From: Bacillus sp. THAF10 | Lineage (GTDB): Bacteria; Bacillota; Bacilli; Bacillales; Bacillaceae_I | Assembly (NCBI RefSeq): GCF_009363695.1 | Contig: NZ_CP045403.1 | Span: 3,606,501 to 3,670,500, forward strand | DNA: 64,000 bases | Direction: 5' to 3' | Shown: one piece after another, positions 26,227 through 35,007 of the stretch | How the letters are laid out: each line of letters begins with the position of its first letter | Numbering within the stretch: the first letter of the stretch is position 1 | The notes under the pieces: model-generated | The model's input: the letters and a program-made list of their open reading frames with translations, nothing else | Told to the model about the DNA's origin: nothing | Database searches by the model: none | Position numbers and translations under genes: made by a program

Positions 26227-27021
26227 ATGGATAAGACATCGTTGATTGGGTTAATTATTGGGTTTCTTGCTGTTGGGGTTGGGATGTTTATGAAGGGAGT
26301 TAGTCCGGTTGCGCTGGTGAATCCTGCTGCATTGTTGATTATTTTGCTCGGGACCGTTGGGGCTGTTGTGATTGCCTTTCCAACCTCTGAAATAAAAAGA
26401 GTGCCGAAGCTTTTTGGTGTGTTGTTCAAAGAAAAAAAGCTGACGGACCGCGTGGAATTGATTAAGAACTTTTCCGAAATGGCGCAAGTTGCGAGAAAGG
26501 AAGGCTTGCTAGCGCTTGAGGTTTCCTCTCGTGATGTGGAGGATGACTTTTTGAAAAATGGCATTTCCCTCGTCATCGATGGACAGAGTGCTGAATTTAT
26601 TCGCGATGTTTTGTCAGAGGAAATTGAAGCGATGGAGGATCGACATAAGGCTGGTGCGCTTATTTTCACACAGGCAGGAACATATGCACCAACGCTTGGG
26701 GTGTTAGGTGCGGTAATCGGACTTGTCGCTGCCTTGAAATATATGAATGATGTTGATGGATTAGGACTTGCCATTAGTGCGGCATTTGTGGCGACCTTGC
26801 TTGGTATCTTTACCGGGTATGTCTTATGGCACCCGTTTGCCAATAAATTAAAAAGAAAATCAAAGCTTGAGGCCGATATTAAATACATGATGATTGAGGG
26901 ACTTCTCTCCATTCAGCAGGGTGAATCGCCACGAAATATCGAGAGAAAGCTATGTTCTTATTTACCAACGAGTGAGCGCAAGAAAATTTTAGAAGAAAGC
27001 GAAGAACCAGCCAATGAGTAA
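26227..27021 (+). CDS. motA: Flagellar motor stator protein MotA
   Basis: A 264-aa inner-membrane protein with four helices: two at the N-terminus (about 6-25 and 32-52) and two after the large cytosolic loop (about 150-172 and 180-200). Typical features are G-V-S-P-V-A-L-V-N-P-A-A-L, the charged loop R-K-E-G-L-L-A-L-E and the channel segment G-T-Y-A-P-T-L-G-V-L-G-A-V-I-G-L. With MotB it forms the H+-driven stator that turns the flagellum. It overlaps motB by eight bases. Confidence 0.95.
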   Translation: MDKTSLIGLIIGFLAVGVGMFMKGVSPVALVNPAALLIILLGTVGAVVIAFPTSEIKRVPKLFGVLFKEKKLTDRVELIKNFSEMAQVARKEGLLALEVSSRDVEDDFLKNGISLVIDGQSAEFIRDVLSEEIEAMEDRHKAGALIFTQAGTYAPTLGVLGAVIGLVAALKYMNDVDGLGLAISAAFVATLLGIFTGYVLWHPFANKLKRKSKLEADIKYMMIEGLLSIQQGESPRNIERKLCSYLPTSERKKILEESEEPANE

Positions 27022-27808
27022 GCGTCGCAAAAAGCACGATCACGACGAACATATTGATGAGAGTTGGCTCATTCCTTATGCTGATTTGCTAACCCTGCTC
27101 TTAGCTTTATTCATTGTTCTGTATTCAATGAGCTCGATTGATGCAAAAAAGTTCCAGGCACTTTCGGAAGTATTCAATGATGTTTTTACAAAAGGAACTG
27201 GGATTCTCGAATATCCAAGTCCAGTTAACCAGGATGACGCCGTTACGCTGGAGGAAGAGGATCAGCAGGAGGGCAACGAGGAACGAGATCAGGAATATGA
27301 TCAAGCTGCTGATATGCAGGAGTTAAAGACGATTCAGGAAAAAATAGATACTTATATTGCCGAAAATGACTTGGGTGACATGCTGGAGTCATCGTTATCA
27401 GATGAGGGGCTGCTGTTGCTCATCCGTGATAATGTATTGTTCAGCTCCGGTAGCGACCAGGTGAGAAATGAGGACCTTGGAATTGCGAACGAAATTTCTA
27501 GATTGCTAGAGATTAATCCTCCACGTAATATCATTATCAGCGGGCACACCGACAACGTGCCGATTGGCAATGCCGATTTTGAATCGAACTGGGAACTAAG
27601 CGTCATGCGGGCCATCAACTTTATGAAAATACTGCTCGCAAACGACAACCTTGACCCTCAATGGTTTAGCGCCAAAGGCTTTGGCGAACACCAGCCTGTC
27701 GCACCCAACACCACCGAACAAGGCAAAGCCCAAAATCGCCGTGTCGAAATTTTGATCATGCCACGGAAGCAAGGGGACGGTTCTGGTGGGTCACCGCCGG
27801 GAAATTAA
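27014..27808 (+). CDS. motB: Flagellar motor stator protein MotB
   Basis: A 264-aa protein: basic N-terminus, one membrane helix with P-Y-A-D-L-L-T-L-L-L-A-L-F-I (the Asp is the proton-binding residue), an acidic linker and a C-terminal OmpA-like peptidoglycan-binding domain with I-I-I-S-G-H-T-D-N-V-P and N-W-E-L-S-V-M-R-A. It anchors the stator to the wall. Unusually, the last ~13 codons after L-I-M-P-R come from a type A REP, giving the tail K-Q-G-D-G-S-G-G-S-P-P-G-N in place of a native end. Confidence 0.94.
   Translation: MSKRRKKHDHDEHIDESWLIPYADLLTLLLALFIVLYSMSSIDAKKFQALSEVFNDVFTKGTGILEYPSPVNQDDAVTLEEEDQQEGNEERDQEYDQAADMQELKTIQEKIDTYIAENDLGDMLESSLSDEGLLLLIRDNVLFSSGSDQVRNEDLGIANEISRLLEINPPRNIIISGHTDNVPIGNADFESNWELSVMRAINFMKILLANDNLDPQWFSAKGFGEHQPVAPNTTEQGKAQNRRVEILIMPRKQGDGSGGSPPGN
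27767..27798. repeat. REP type A half-element inside motB 3' end
   Basis: AAGCAAGGGGACGGTTCTGG followed by TGGGTCACC. Codons GGG GAC GGT TCT encode G-D-G-S in the MotB tail. Confidence 0.75.
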
Positions 27809-27828
27809 TTGATGAGGTAAAAATAAAG

Positions 27829-27864
27829 AAAGGAGTTTGAGCAGATGCTCACACTCCTTTTTTT
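27829..27864 (+). terminator. motAB terminator
   Basis: AAAGGAGT / ACTCCTTT with an inner TGAGCA/TGCTCA stem and TTTTTTT following. The GAAAGGAGT may mimic a ribosome binding site but no start follows. Confidence 0.85.
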
Positions 27865-28003
27865 GATTGTGTCGAAAATTATTTTTTTCAGACGTTTACC
27901 ATTAAAGACTAATTGCTCCCGTCTGATAACCGCCTTTTCCCTCGGAATGACACCAGAAAAGTTAGGTCATAATGCAATCGAACCTAACAAGGAGAAAGGA
28001 GTT

Positions 28004-28126
28004 ATGAGGATGGGTAAGTATAGTGACAGCACTTTTGGAGGCACAGGGAAAGTTCCTCTTATCAAAACTGGACCAACCTATGGTCAAGAACGCAGCCGTA
28101 CCAAAACAGGTAGTTGGACGAAGTAG
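28004..28126 (+). CDS. Small basic protein, 40 aa, unknown
   Basis: ATG 28004 follows AGAAAGGAGTT at an ideal distance; the product has 40 residues, is rich in Gly, Thr, Lys and Ser (K-Y-S-D-S-T-F-G-G-T-G-K-V) and has no hydrophobic segment. A short inverted repeat GTTAGGT/ACCTAAC (27961-27988) lies in the presumed 5' leader. No family recognised; the strong initiation region is the main support. Confidence 0.45.
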   Translation: MRMGKYSDSTFGGTGKVPLIKTGPTYGQERSRTKTGSWTK

Positions 28127-28166
28127 CGCTCTGATGCAGGTAAGTCCAGAAACGGAGGTGGAAGAC

Positions 28167-28217
28167 ATGCGTGAATTCATTAAATGTATCTTACTGATTT
28201 TGTCTTACTGGGATTAA
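28167..28217 (+). CDS. Possible 16-aa hydrophobic peptide
   Basis: GGAGGTGGAAGAC precedes ATG 28167; the product is M-R-E-F-I-K-C-I-L-L-I-L-S-Y-W-D, a single short hydrophobic stretch. It lies 40 bases after the 40-aa protein and could form a small operon with it. Very short, so weakly supported. Confidence 0.25.
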   Translation: MREFIKCILLILSYWD

Positions 28218-28239
28218 ACGAAAACCGTCACCGCCGCTC

Positions 28240-29145
28240 CTATTCAAGATCTGTCAAGTACGGCATCGCTGGTGCGGTGCCGTGTTTGGTGACGGAGAGG
28301 GCTGCTGCTTTGTTTGCTTTTACGCAGGCAGCTTCAATCGTACAGCCCTCCGCTAGAAAATGAGCGAAGGCACCGTTGAAGGCATCTCCAGCTCCGGTGG
28401 TGTCAACTGCTTTGACCACATGACCTGGAATGAGCTTTCCTTGTTCTTCCCCTTGCTTTAGAAGATAACAGCCTTTTTTGCCAAGCGTAAGGATGACCAC
28501 CTCTACCCCTTTTGAAAGCAAGATGGCTGCAGCTTCTTGAGCAGTGGTTTCATCTGTAACCTCCACACCGGTTAACAGCCCCGCTTCGGTTTCATTTGGT
28601 GTTAGAAAGGTAACTTTTTTGAGTAAATCATCTGAAATGTTTTGGTAAGGTGCAGGGTTTAAAATAACCGGTTTTCCTAATTTTTTTGCTAGATTAATTG
28701 TCGAGGTTACGGCTTCAAGAGAGGTTTCTAGCTGTAGCATGATCATATCAGCGTCTAAAAATGCGTCTTCCGCTCTCAACACTTCCTGCTCCGTTATCGT
28801 TCCGCAAGCGCCGAGTGACACGACAATCATATTTTCCCCTTCGTCATCTACTGCAATCAAAGCCGCGCCAGTCGACTCCTCTTCTACTTGAGAGATGTAC
28901 TTAGTTTCTATGCCCTCTTTTGTAAAATTCCGAAGAGCATCCTCTCCAAAAAGATCCTTTCCAACCTTTGTTACCATCGTAACCTTAGCGCCCAAACGTG
29001 CCGCAGCAACTGCTTGGTTACTACCTTTTCCACCTGGCCCCATTCGAAACGGCCCACCTAAAACAGTCTCCCCAGCCTTTGGCATATGAGGAGTTCGTGC
29101 TGTCAAATCCACGACATAACTACCCACTACAACGATCTTTGCCAC
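28240..29145 (-). CDS. rbsK: Ribokinase
   Basis: A 301-aa PfkB-family sugar kinase. N-terminal V-V-V-G-S-Y-V-V-D-L, the substrate loop M-G-P-G-G-K-G-S-N-Q-A-V-A-A (PfkB signature 1) and C-terminal D-T-T-G-A-G-D-A-F-N-G-A-F (signature 2, catalytic Asp) are all present. It makes ribose 5-phosphate. I place the start at GTG 29145 (V-A-K-I-V-V-V-G), which matches the normal N-terminus; GTG 29154 would add three residues. No rbs transporter lies beside it. Confidence 0.9.
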   Translation of the reverse strand: MAKIVVVGSYVVDLTARTPHMPKAGETVLGGPFRMGPGGKGSNQAVAAARLGAKVTMVTKVGKDLFGEDALRNFTKEGIETKYISQVEEESTGAALIAVDDEGENMIVVSLGACGTITEQEVLRAEDAFLDADMIMLQLETSLEAVTSTINLAKKLGKPVILNPAPYQNISDDLLKKVTFLTPNETEAGLLTGVEVTDETTAQEAAAILLSKGVEVVILTLGKKGCYLLKQGEEQGKLIPGHVVKAVDTTGAGDAFNGAFAHFLAEGCTIEAACVKANKAAALSVTKHGTAPAMPYLTDLE

Positions 29146-29172
29146 ACGTATCACCTACCGTCGTTCTTTTAT

Positions 29173-29329
29173 GCTCTTTTCTAAAAGATTGTTGCAATTA
29201 AGACTTCTTCCAATGCGAAAAAAATTTGCCACATGTTTAAATTTCCCTCCACAAAAAGAACATGATAGCAACATTGATAACGGGTGTCTTATCTATACTC
29301 AGTAGCAACAAAGTTTACGAAAATAGCTT
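29173..29329. mobile_element. MITE-like element, copy D
   Basis: Left end GCTCTTTTCTAAAAGATTGT-TGCAATTA, internal GCCACATGTTTAAATTTCCC, AGCAACATTGATAACGGGTG, right end AGTAGCAACAAAGTTTACGA-AAATAGC. It lacks the internal GGAAAAAGTC hairpin of copies A and C. Confidence 0.75.
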
Positions 29330-29395
29330 TCTTTTATTATGTGTGTTTTAGGGGAATGAAGCAAGTGAGATGAAAAAACCATCCCCCCAGTTTCC

Positions 29396-29578
29396 CTATT
29401 TACTTTTACTCTTTGATGCCGCGAAAAAACTGTCCCCCATCCACTTCACGATTACCATTATGAGTGACAAAATAAAAAGCTCCCCTATGCTTGTGATGGT
29501 CTCCCCCAGTCCCATAACAATCAAAACAACATAGGCAATTAGAAAAAATCCAACAAAAAACAGACCGTATTCTTTCAT
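29396..29578 (-). CDS. Small membrane protein, 60 aa
   Basis: Two predicted membrane helices (about residues 4-23 and 30-50) and a Lys/Ser-rich cytosolic tail. GAAGGAATGATTAA precedes the ATG. The family is not recognised. Confidence 0.55.
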   Translation of the reverse strand: MKEYGLFFVGFFLIAYVVLIVMGLGETITSIGELFILSLIMVIVKWMGDSFFAASKSKSK

Positions 29579-29734
29579 TTAATCATTCCTTCTGTTGAGT
29601 TATCGTATGCTGCATAACGTAATATCAATAATTTTACAGTTTTATAGGTCTATTGTCTTTAGTTTTTTCGAATCAGAGGGATTTTCTCTTTATCTGCTAA
29701 AATAAAAATACAACAGATAAAGGAGTGAATGATC

Positions 29735-31084
29735 ATGAAGCTTCCGCAACGTTTACTGTTATTAGTCGTGATAGTGTTTGCTAGCTTGCTGGTAGTTAGA
29801 GAGGTTGATGCTGCTGAGAGGATATCAGGAGACAGCCGGTATAGTACGGCGGTAAAAATTTCACATAAAGGCTGGAAGAGTGCCGAGGTTGTCGTACTTG
29901 CAAGGGGAAATAGTTTTCCAGATGCACTTGCCGGCGGTCCATTAGCGTACACTCACCATGCACCCATTTTACTGACACCTCAAAACAGCTTACATACTGA
30001 AACGAAAAAAGAAATCCAACGATTAGGCGCGAAAAAAGCGATTATTCTTGGAGGAACGGCTGCCATATCAAGTAATGTGGCAACTGAGTTAGAACAGATG
30101 GGAATCAAGGTAGACCGAATCGCTGGCAGCAACCGCTACGATACGGCCGCTAAGATTGCACAACAGCTAAAATCCTCGCAGGTTTTCGTGGTAAACGGGA
30201 GTAATTTTCCAGATGCTTTGGCTGTTGTCCCGTACGCTGCAAAAAATGGGATTCCGATTTTACTAACCAAATCTACTTCTCTGCCATCTGAAACGAATCA
30301 AGCAGTAAAAGGAAAATCTAAAACTACCATTATCGGGGGAACAAGTGCCGTTAGCGATGCGGTAAAAAAGAACCTACCAAACGCATCCCGAATCAGTGGG
30401 AAAGATCGCTACGAAACGGCACATCGGGTCATAACGAACCTTCCCATGCCAAACGAAACGATATATGTTGCTACTGGCAAACAGTTTGCAGATGCCTTAG
30501 CGGGTTCTGTTTTAGCAGCAAAGCAAGGAGCATCCATTCATCTCACGGATCCAACAAATGTTCCTCACATTGTTCGTCAAACCATTACAACGCAAGGCTA
30601 CTCTGACATCCTCGTGTTTGGTGGGGAAAGTGCTGTATCTAGCATGGCATTCAACGATCTAACTGCTTTGACACTTGTTGACGGAGACATCTCGAAAGTA
30701 AGTAGCAACGAGTGGGAGGTCTTCAAAATCGTCAACAAGGAACGGGAAAAACATAAAGTTGCACCTCTAAGACTCCATGTCTACCTTGGTGAAGTAGCAA
30801 GAATCAAATCAAAAGACATGCACGATAACGAATATTTCTCTCACACCTCACCAACCTATGGATCACCGTTTGAGATGATGAAAACATTCGGTATCACCTA
30901 TAAATCAGCAGGCGAGAATATCGCAGCTGGCCAGACAAGTCCGTCTAGTGTCATGACCGGTTGGATGAACAGCCCTGATCACAAAGCCAACATCCTAAGC
31001 ACCTCCTTCACCCATATCGGAGTAGGTCACCACAAAGGAAGCAAAGGCTACCAACACTACTGGACACAAATGTTTATACGATAA
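29735..31084 (+). CDS. Secreted protein with three cell-wall-binding repeats and CAP domain
   Basis: A 449-aa protein: signal peptide (about 1-28, ending V-D-A-A), then three CW_binding_2 (PF04122-type) repeats, each with I-S-G-x-x-R-Y-x-T-A ... F-P-D-A-L-A ... I-L-L-T and I-I-L/I-G-G-T-x-A-I/V-S. The C-terminus (about 325-449) is a CAP/SCP-PR1 domain with V-N-K-E-R-E-K-H, Y-F-S-H-T-S-P, S-A-G-E-N-I-A and N-S-P-D-H-K-A-N-I-L. It should be held on the wall by the repeats; the CAP function in Bacillus is unknown. The start at 29735 gives better spacing from AAAGGAG than 29729. Confidence 0.9.
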   Translation: MKLPQRLLLLVVIVFASLLVVREVDAAERISGDSRYSTAVKISHKGWKSAEVVVLARGNSFPDALAGGPLAYTHHAPILLTPQNSLHTETKKEIQRLGAKKAIILGGTAAISSNVATELEQMGIKVDRIAGSNRYDTAAKIAQQLKSSQVFVVNGSNFPDALAVVPYAAKNGIPILLTKSTSLPSETNQAVKGKSKTTIIGGTSAVSDAVKKNLPNASRISGKDRYETAHRVITNLPMPNETIYVATGKQFADALAGSVLAAKQGASIHLTDPTNVPHIVRQTITTQGYSDILVFGGESAVSSMAFNDLTALTLVDGDISKVSSNEWEVFKIVNKEREKHKVAPLRLHVYLGEVARIKSKDMHDNEYFSHTSPTYGSPFEMMKTFGITYKSAGENIAAGQTSPSSVMTGWMNSPDHKANILSTSFTHIGVGHHKGSKGYQHYWTQMFIR

Positions 31085-31165
31085 AAAGAAATTGGGTGGT
31101 TCCGTTTTGAGGTACTTGAACCCTTTACGACACCCATTTGACACCCATAGGCAGCTATAAAAAGT

Positions 31166-31197
31166 AAAAAGACTTGTCGATTGACGAGTCTTTTTGT
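31166..31197 (+). terminator. Rho-independent terminator
   Basis: AAAAAGACTTGTC / GACGAGTCTTTTT with a 4-base loop, then TG-TTTTG; 80 bases after the CAP-protein gene and before the convergent lipoprotein gene. Confidence 0.88.
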
Positions 31198-31234
31198 TTT
31201 GTAATGAACTGCCATAGCAAAAACAATGGTTCTA

Positions 31235-31678
31235 CTAAGATTGTTTAATCCAAATTTTCCATTCTTCAATACCTTCTATTTCAATAACCTTCAAATTATC
31301 TGTAACCGGGATATTACTTTCCATATAACCTACTTCATATCCATAATCATCATTCGTAATTACCGTTTGAGTGTCACTCATTCCTTCAAATGGTCCATTC
31401 ATTTGAACTACTTCTTTAGCTTCCCATTGACCATTATTTTTTTGAATCTCAGCAACCCAGACATCCTTATCGTTCATTACCCCTCTAAAGACAAATAAGA
31501 ATAACTCTTCATTCACTTTATGAGAACCATATACCGTTATTTCTCTATCCACGTTTTCAGCCTCAATCGTTTTCAAAGCATCTTCTGGTAAGTAAACTGT
31601 TTTTTTACTAACTTCATCACAACCAACAAGTAAAAATACGAAAGATAAAAGTATTACTAGCACTAAGTGTGGCTTCAT
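31235..31678 (-). CDS. Small lipoprotein, unknown function
   Basis: A 147-aa protein with lipobox L-L-V-G-C (Cys at about residue 20) and a beta-rich remainder. GGAGGTGAAAAA precedes the ATG. No known family recognised. Confidence 0.7.
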   Translation of the reverse strand: MKPHLVLVILLSFVFLLVGCDEVSKKTVYLPEDALKTIEAENVDREITVYGSHKVNEELFLFVFRGVMNDKDVWVAEIQKNNGQWEAKEVVQMNGPFEGMSDTQTVITNDDYGYEVGYMESNIPVTDNLKVIEIEGIEEWKIWIKQS

Positions 31679-31785
31679 TTTTTCACCTCCAAATTTTTAT
31701 AAAATGCGTATCATATTCTGCTCTTGATATGTATGGATCCCCTTGCTTATTCAACAAGTCTCCCCCGATGGTGTTATAACAATGC

Positions 31786-32277
31786 CTAACTAACTTCTAT
31801 ATTTAACTCTTGTGCCAAGTAGTAGACGTCATCCTCTAATAGTTTCTTAATTTCAGTGTGAGAAATAGATAGTATATAACCTTTTGAAGAGCCAAAAGGA
31901 AATTTTTCATTAACCACAAAGCCTAAAAATGATTTATCCACTTCCCAGATTGTCAGACCTTCACCAATTAAATAACCTTCTTCTTCCTCTCCAATTAAAT
32001 TCCCATCTAAATCTGTTACAGCAACAGAAATCGCAGAACAATAATGTGGTTGCATACATTGTTCTTTCGATAATTTTGGGCATTCTGGAAAAGACTTAGC
32101 ACTTACATCAAATCTATTAAAATCTATCTGCAATGTATATGATTGACTTTTAAAAATGTGTTGAAATTGTTCCTCTACCTCGAAAGCTATTTGCTGAACT
32201 TCTTGTTCTACTTCCCAAATCTGAACCTTTGTAATATCAGTTAAACTAACTTCTTTAAAAATCTCCTCCAAAAACAT
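31786..32277 (-). CDS. Hypothetical soluble protein, 163 aa
   Basis: AAGGAGG lies just before tandem ATG codons (32280 and 32277), and the frame continues upstream without support. The product is acidic, with a cluster F-P-E-C-P-K-L-S-K-E-Q-C-M-Q-P-H-Y-C (three Cys and a His, which could bind metal) and the pattern V-T-D-L-D-G-N-L-I-G-E. It lies among an Imm26 gene and small orphan genes, so an immunity-type role is conceivable, but nothing in the sequence proves it. Confidence 0.6.
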   Translation of the reverse strand: MFLEEIFKEVSLTDITKVQIWEVEQEVQQIAFEVEEQFQHIFKSQSYTLQIDFNRFDVSAKSFPECPKLSKEQCMQPHYCSAISVAVTDLDGNLIGEEEEGYLIGEGLTIWEVDKSFLGFVVNEKFPFGSSKGYILSISHTEIKKLLEDDVYYLAQELNIEVS

Positions 32278-32380
32278 CATCCCTCCTTGGAAGGTATAGA
32301 ATGGATCAAAATGTCTAATAGATCTCAGCAAGAAGGAGCGTTAACCCTTATTCATTTAGCGCTCCATATAATTAAAAGCA

Positions 32381-32509
32381 TTACTCTGCATTCTTCTTTC
32401 TCTCTTCAAGAAGCTCTATGATTCTTTTGTTTTGATTTGATTGTTCCTTAAGTAGTCCTATTATTGTGCCTATACCTATAACAACAAAAAATAAAAGAAT
32501 CAACAACAT
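32381..32509 (-). CDS. Small membrane-anchored protein, 42 aa
   Basis: ATG 32509 follows AAAAGGGGATGAATGT; the protein is one N-terminal hydrophobic helix (M-L-L-I-L-L-F-F-V-V-I-G-I-G-T-I-I-G-L-L) followed by a charged, helical tail (E-Q-S-N-Q-N-K-R-I-I-E-L-L-E-E-R-K-K). The typical layout of a bitopic regulatory microprotein. A stem GGAGCG/CGCTCC (about 32336-32364) follows the stop. Confidence 0.55.
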   Translation of the reverse strand: MLLILLFFVVIGIGTIIGLLKEQSNQNKRIIELLEERKKNAE

Positions 32510-32617
32510 ACATTCATCCCCTTTTAGTACTCTATTACACCATACTACAAACCTTTTGTATTACAGAAAAGCCCCCGATTGTCTAAAAAACTGATATGGT
32601 CTAAGAGAAAATAACTG

Positions 32618-33436
32618 CTATTTGATAATTATATTTTGGGGTCTTTTTATTTTAGGCATAAGTAATTCATCATAGAAATCTTGTTTATAAGCTGAATTCA
32701 ACGGTTTTAGTCCATAATATACTTCTGCCAATTCACTTAAAATTGCAGATGAAAAAGAGAGTGAACCAATGATACTTTCACCCTGATGCTTTTTAGGAAC
32801 ATCATTTTTAGTAATTTCAACTGGTGTATTACCAATTACTTTCCATTTAAAACTATCAATACAGTTTGCAGTAATATTTAAAACTGAAATTACTGGTGAG
32901 GAAGTAATTGTTTCAATCGGAAGGCTTTTATTACCTCTACAATCAAAAAGGGCACAATTAGGGGAATTGTTCGTCTTCCATAAAACTTGACCGAAAGAAT
33001 ACGTACCGTCACTTAAAGGAAACGTAAAAACATCACCAACTTTCCACTTTTGTGGTTTAGGGCGTTTCCAATTTTCTAATATGCTCTTAATCTTGCATAT
33101 ATCTTCAGGGACCAGTTCTTGACGATAGGGTTCTATTGCAAGGTCATTGATAATGAGAGCAACTTGAAGAATTTCCGGCCCTTTTTTTGAACTCGTATGG
33201 ATAAATATTGAGCCGCTTTCATAATCAGTTTTTACTTTCTTATACAAATCATTTTCTGAATTTTTAAGAACTCCGCGTAGCTTCTTTATAGCTTGTTGGT
33301 TTGTTTCTACCCCAAATTCATCTGCTATGCTTTGAGCAATCATAAAGGTTGACATTGTATAATCAGGAAGATGAACTTTAATAAATCCAATATTCACAGA
33401 TAAATCCTTTATAATATTCTGATTCAATTTATTCAC
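32618..33436 (-). CDS. Imm26-domain (immunity-type) protein
   Basis: A 272-aa soluble protein. The middle contains an Imm26-like core, K-W-K-V-G-D-V-F-T-F-P-L-S-D-G-T-Y-S-F-G-Q-V-L (about 131-153), a family found as antitoxins of polymorphic toxins. The N-terminal ~125 residues form a separate helical/beta region not recognised. No toxin gene is adjacent, so it may be an orphan immunity protein or a housekeeping derivative. Basic C-terminus K-I-K-R-P-Q-N-I-I-I-K. Confidence 0.6.
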   Translation of the reverse strand: MNKLNQNIIKDLSVNIGFIKVHLPDYTMSTFMIAQSIADEFGVETNQQAIKKLRGVLKNSENDLYKKVKTDYESGSIFIHTSSKKGPEILQVALIINDLAIEPYRQELVPEDICKIKSILENWKRPKPQKWKVGDVFTFPLSDGTYSFGQVLWKTNNSPNCALFDCRGNKSLPIETITSSPVISVLNITANCIDSFKWKVIGNTPVEITKNDVPKKHQGESIIGSLSFSSAILSELAEVYYGLKPLNSAYKQDFYDELLMPKIKRPQNIIIK

Positions 33437-34013
33437 CTACCAACTATTTATAGGAATTTTCCCCTCAAATATATAAATTATATTAATTCTTCCACAATCC
33501 TACCCTTATTGGAATAATCGCTATCTTAACCTATCCTTATTTTACCATAGGTTACACTGCCGATTTTACAATTTTTGTATCAATTGACGAATAAAATTGA
33601 CTAGGTTATTTGATACTGACCTATGCCAATTCCTATGTGAGTCTCAATGTGATTTATTAGAACAGGATCTCAAAACGGAACTTTGGGAATTTCCCTTCTC
33701 CCTCAAGCTATTTCAATATACCGCGCGAAAATTGCTTAAATTTCCCGAATGAAATGGAGGCCGCATTAATCCTTTGGTAAAAGTTGATTTGAACAAACGT
33801 TTGTTTGGAAAAAGTTTTACTCCCAAAACAATTTAAATTTGACCATTTCCTTTGTATCGCCACCCGCTATAACATCCTCCTCTTTTTATACTCGATAGCT
33901 TGTCGACTAATTTCATCTCACGTCTCCCACTGTATCGGTTTCTTTTGAAAATAAGCGATATACCCCTTGCAAAAATAGTCGAAAACCCTCATATTGAAAA
34001 CAGGAGGTGCGAT
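33437..34013. other. Intergenic region with one dispersed repeat
   Basis: AT-rich and without a convincing gene. It holds copy 5 of the ~110-bp repeat (33711-33828). The reading frame of the next gene runs back to 33900 but lacks a ribosome binding site there. Confidence 0.5.
33711..33828 (+). repeat. ~110-bp dispersed repeat, copy 5
   Basis: Left block TTTCAATATACCGCGCGAAA-ATTGCTTAAATTTCCCGAAT-GAAAT; right block TTGATTTGAACAAACGTTTG-TTTGG, where AACAAACGTTTGTT is a perfect palindrome resembling a TetR-type operator. Confidence 0.65.
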
Positions 34014-34727
34014 ATGCGAAACGATATACAAGCGAACGAACGTGCATATTCCACAAAGGAAGTGGCCGAAGAAGTAGGAATTGCCACACCCACTGTACGA
34101 AAGTATGGCCAAATTTTAGAGCGGAACGGGTATGAGTTTTTAAAGGATGGAGATCGGAGAATATTTGTTGAATCGGATATCAAGGCGCTTGTAGCGTTAC
34201 GCGATACAGACAAACCACTAGATAGTACGGCAAAAGCTATTGTATCTCAACAAAAAGATAGATTTGAAGAAATGAAGGAAACGGACATAGCGCTACCCGA
34301 TACGGATGACTTACTTCCACAAGACCCGAATCAATTAAAAGAGGCCTTTAAATACTTAATCAACGAGCTTGCAGCGACTCGTGAAATGAACCTTCAGCTC
34401 AAAAACGATATGGCTGTCTTGAAAAACACGCTCGGTCAGCTCCAGCAGGACCACCATGTTATTAGCTCTAGCATTGGAAATTCTTCACAACGAACAAATG
34501 CGAAGATCGAAAAACTTTCAGAGCAGCAAAAAAATCAATACGAAACGCTACTAGCTCAGGAACAAGAAAGAGCAGAGCTTCTGCAGGAAGAACTAAAAAA
34601 AATTCGGGAAGAGCAAAAGCAAGAATGGGTCTCCCAAAATGATTTCAACAAACGACTCGAAGAAGAACTACATAAGCGAAACGGAAATGGAAGCTGGGGA
34701 TGGCTAATTTCACTGTTTAAAAAATAA
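34014..34727 (+). CDS. MerR-like HTH protein with long coiled coil (RacA-like architecture)
   Basis: A 237-aa protein. A MerR-type winged HTH (about 8-65: Y-S-T-K-E-V-A-E-E-V-G-I-A-T-P-T-V-R-K-Y ... R-R-I-F-V-E-S-D) is followed by an acidic linker, then a coiled coil (about 110-225, Gln/Glu/Lys-rich) and the aromatic tail G-S-W-G-W-L-I-S-L-F-K-K, which could touch the membrane. HTH plus coiled coil plus membrane-seeking tail recalls RacA/DUF3967-type proteins that link DNA to the envelope. AGGAGGTGCGAT fixes ATG 34014. Confidence 0.78.
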   Translation: MRNDIQANERAYSTKEVAEEVGIATPTVRKYGQILERNGYEFLKDGDRRIFVESDIKALVALRDTDKPLDSTAKAIVSQQKDRFEEMKETDIALPDTDDLLPQDPNQLKEAFKYLINELAATREMNLQLKNDMAVLKNTLGQLQQDHHVISSSIGNSSQRTNAKIEKLSEQQKNQYETLLAQEQERAELLQEELKKIREEQKQEWVSQNDFNKRLEEELHKRNGNGSWGWLISLFKK

Positions 34728-34730
34728 AGG

Positions 34731-34766
34731 AAGCAGGAGAACCTACCCCTCCGCTTCCTATTTTTT
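34731..34766 (+). terminator. Terminator built from a REP half
   Basis: GGAAGC-A-GGAG / CTCC-GCTTCC followed by TATTTTTTTT, just after the stop codon. The loop (AACCTACCC) is a diverged type A arm. Confidence 0.75.
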
Positions 34767-35007
34767 TTGCATATCGTACGGCGATATGACTTGTTTTTAC
34801 ATTCTCTCTGTTTTGGTTTCAGCTTTCAACAAATTTCCCGAGAAATATCCTCCGTATTTCCGACATTCCCGACATAATTTTTAAATATTGGATGATTCTC
34901 CACCCCACCTCCACTTCCCACTTCTCAAAAAAAAATCCCCATCATATACATAATAGTAATGTCTGTTCATTTGTATCGTAACGATTTATTTAGGGGGCGG
35001 GGATAAG

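Noticed and set aside
27845..28126. 93-aa frame upstream of and including the 40-aa protein
   Set aside because: Its early part is the motAB terminator; the strong ribosome binding site supports only the start at 28004.
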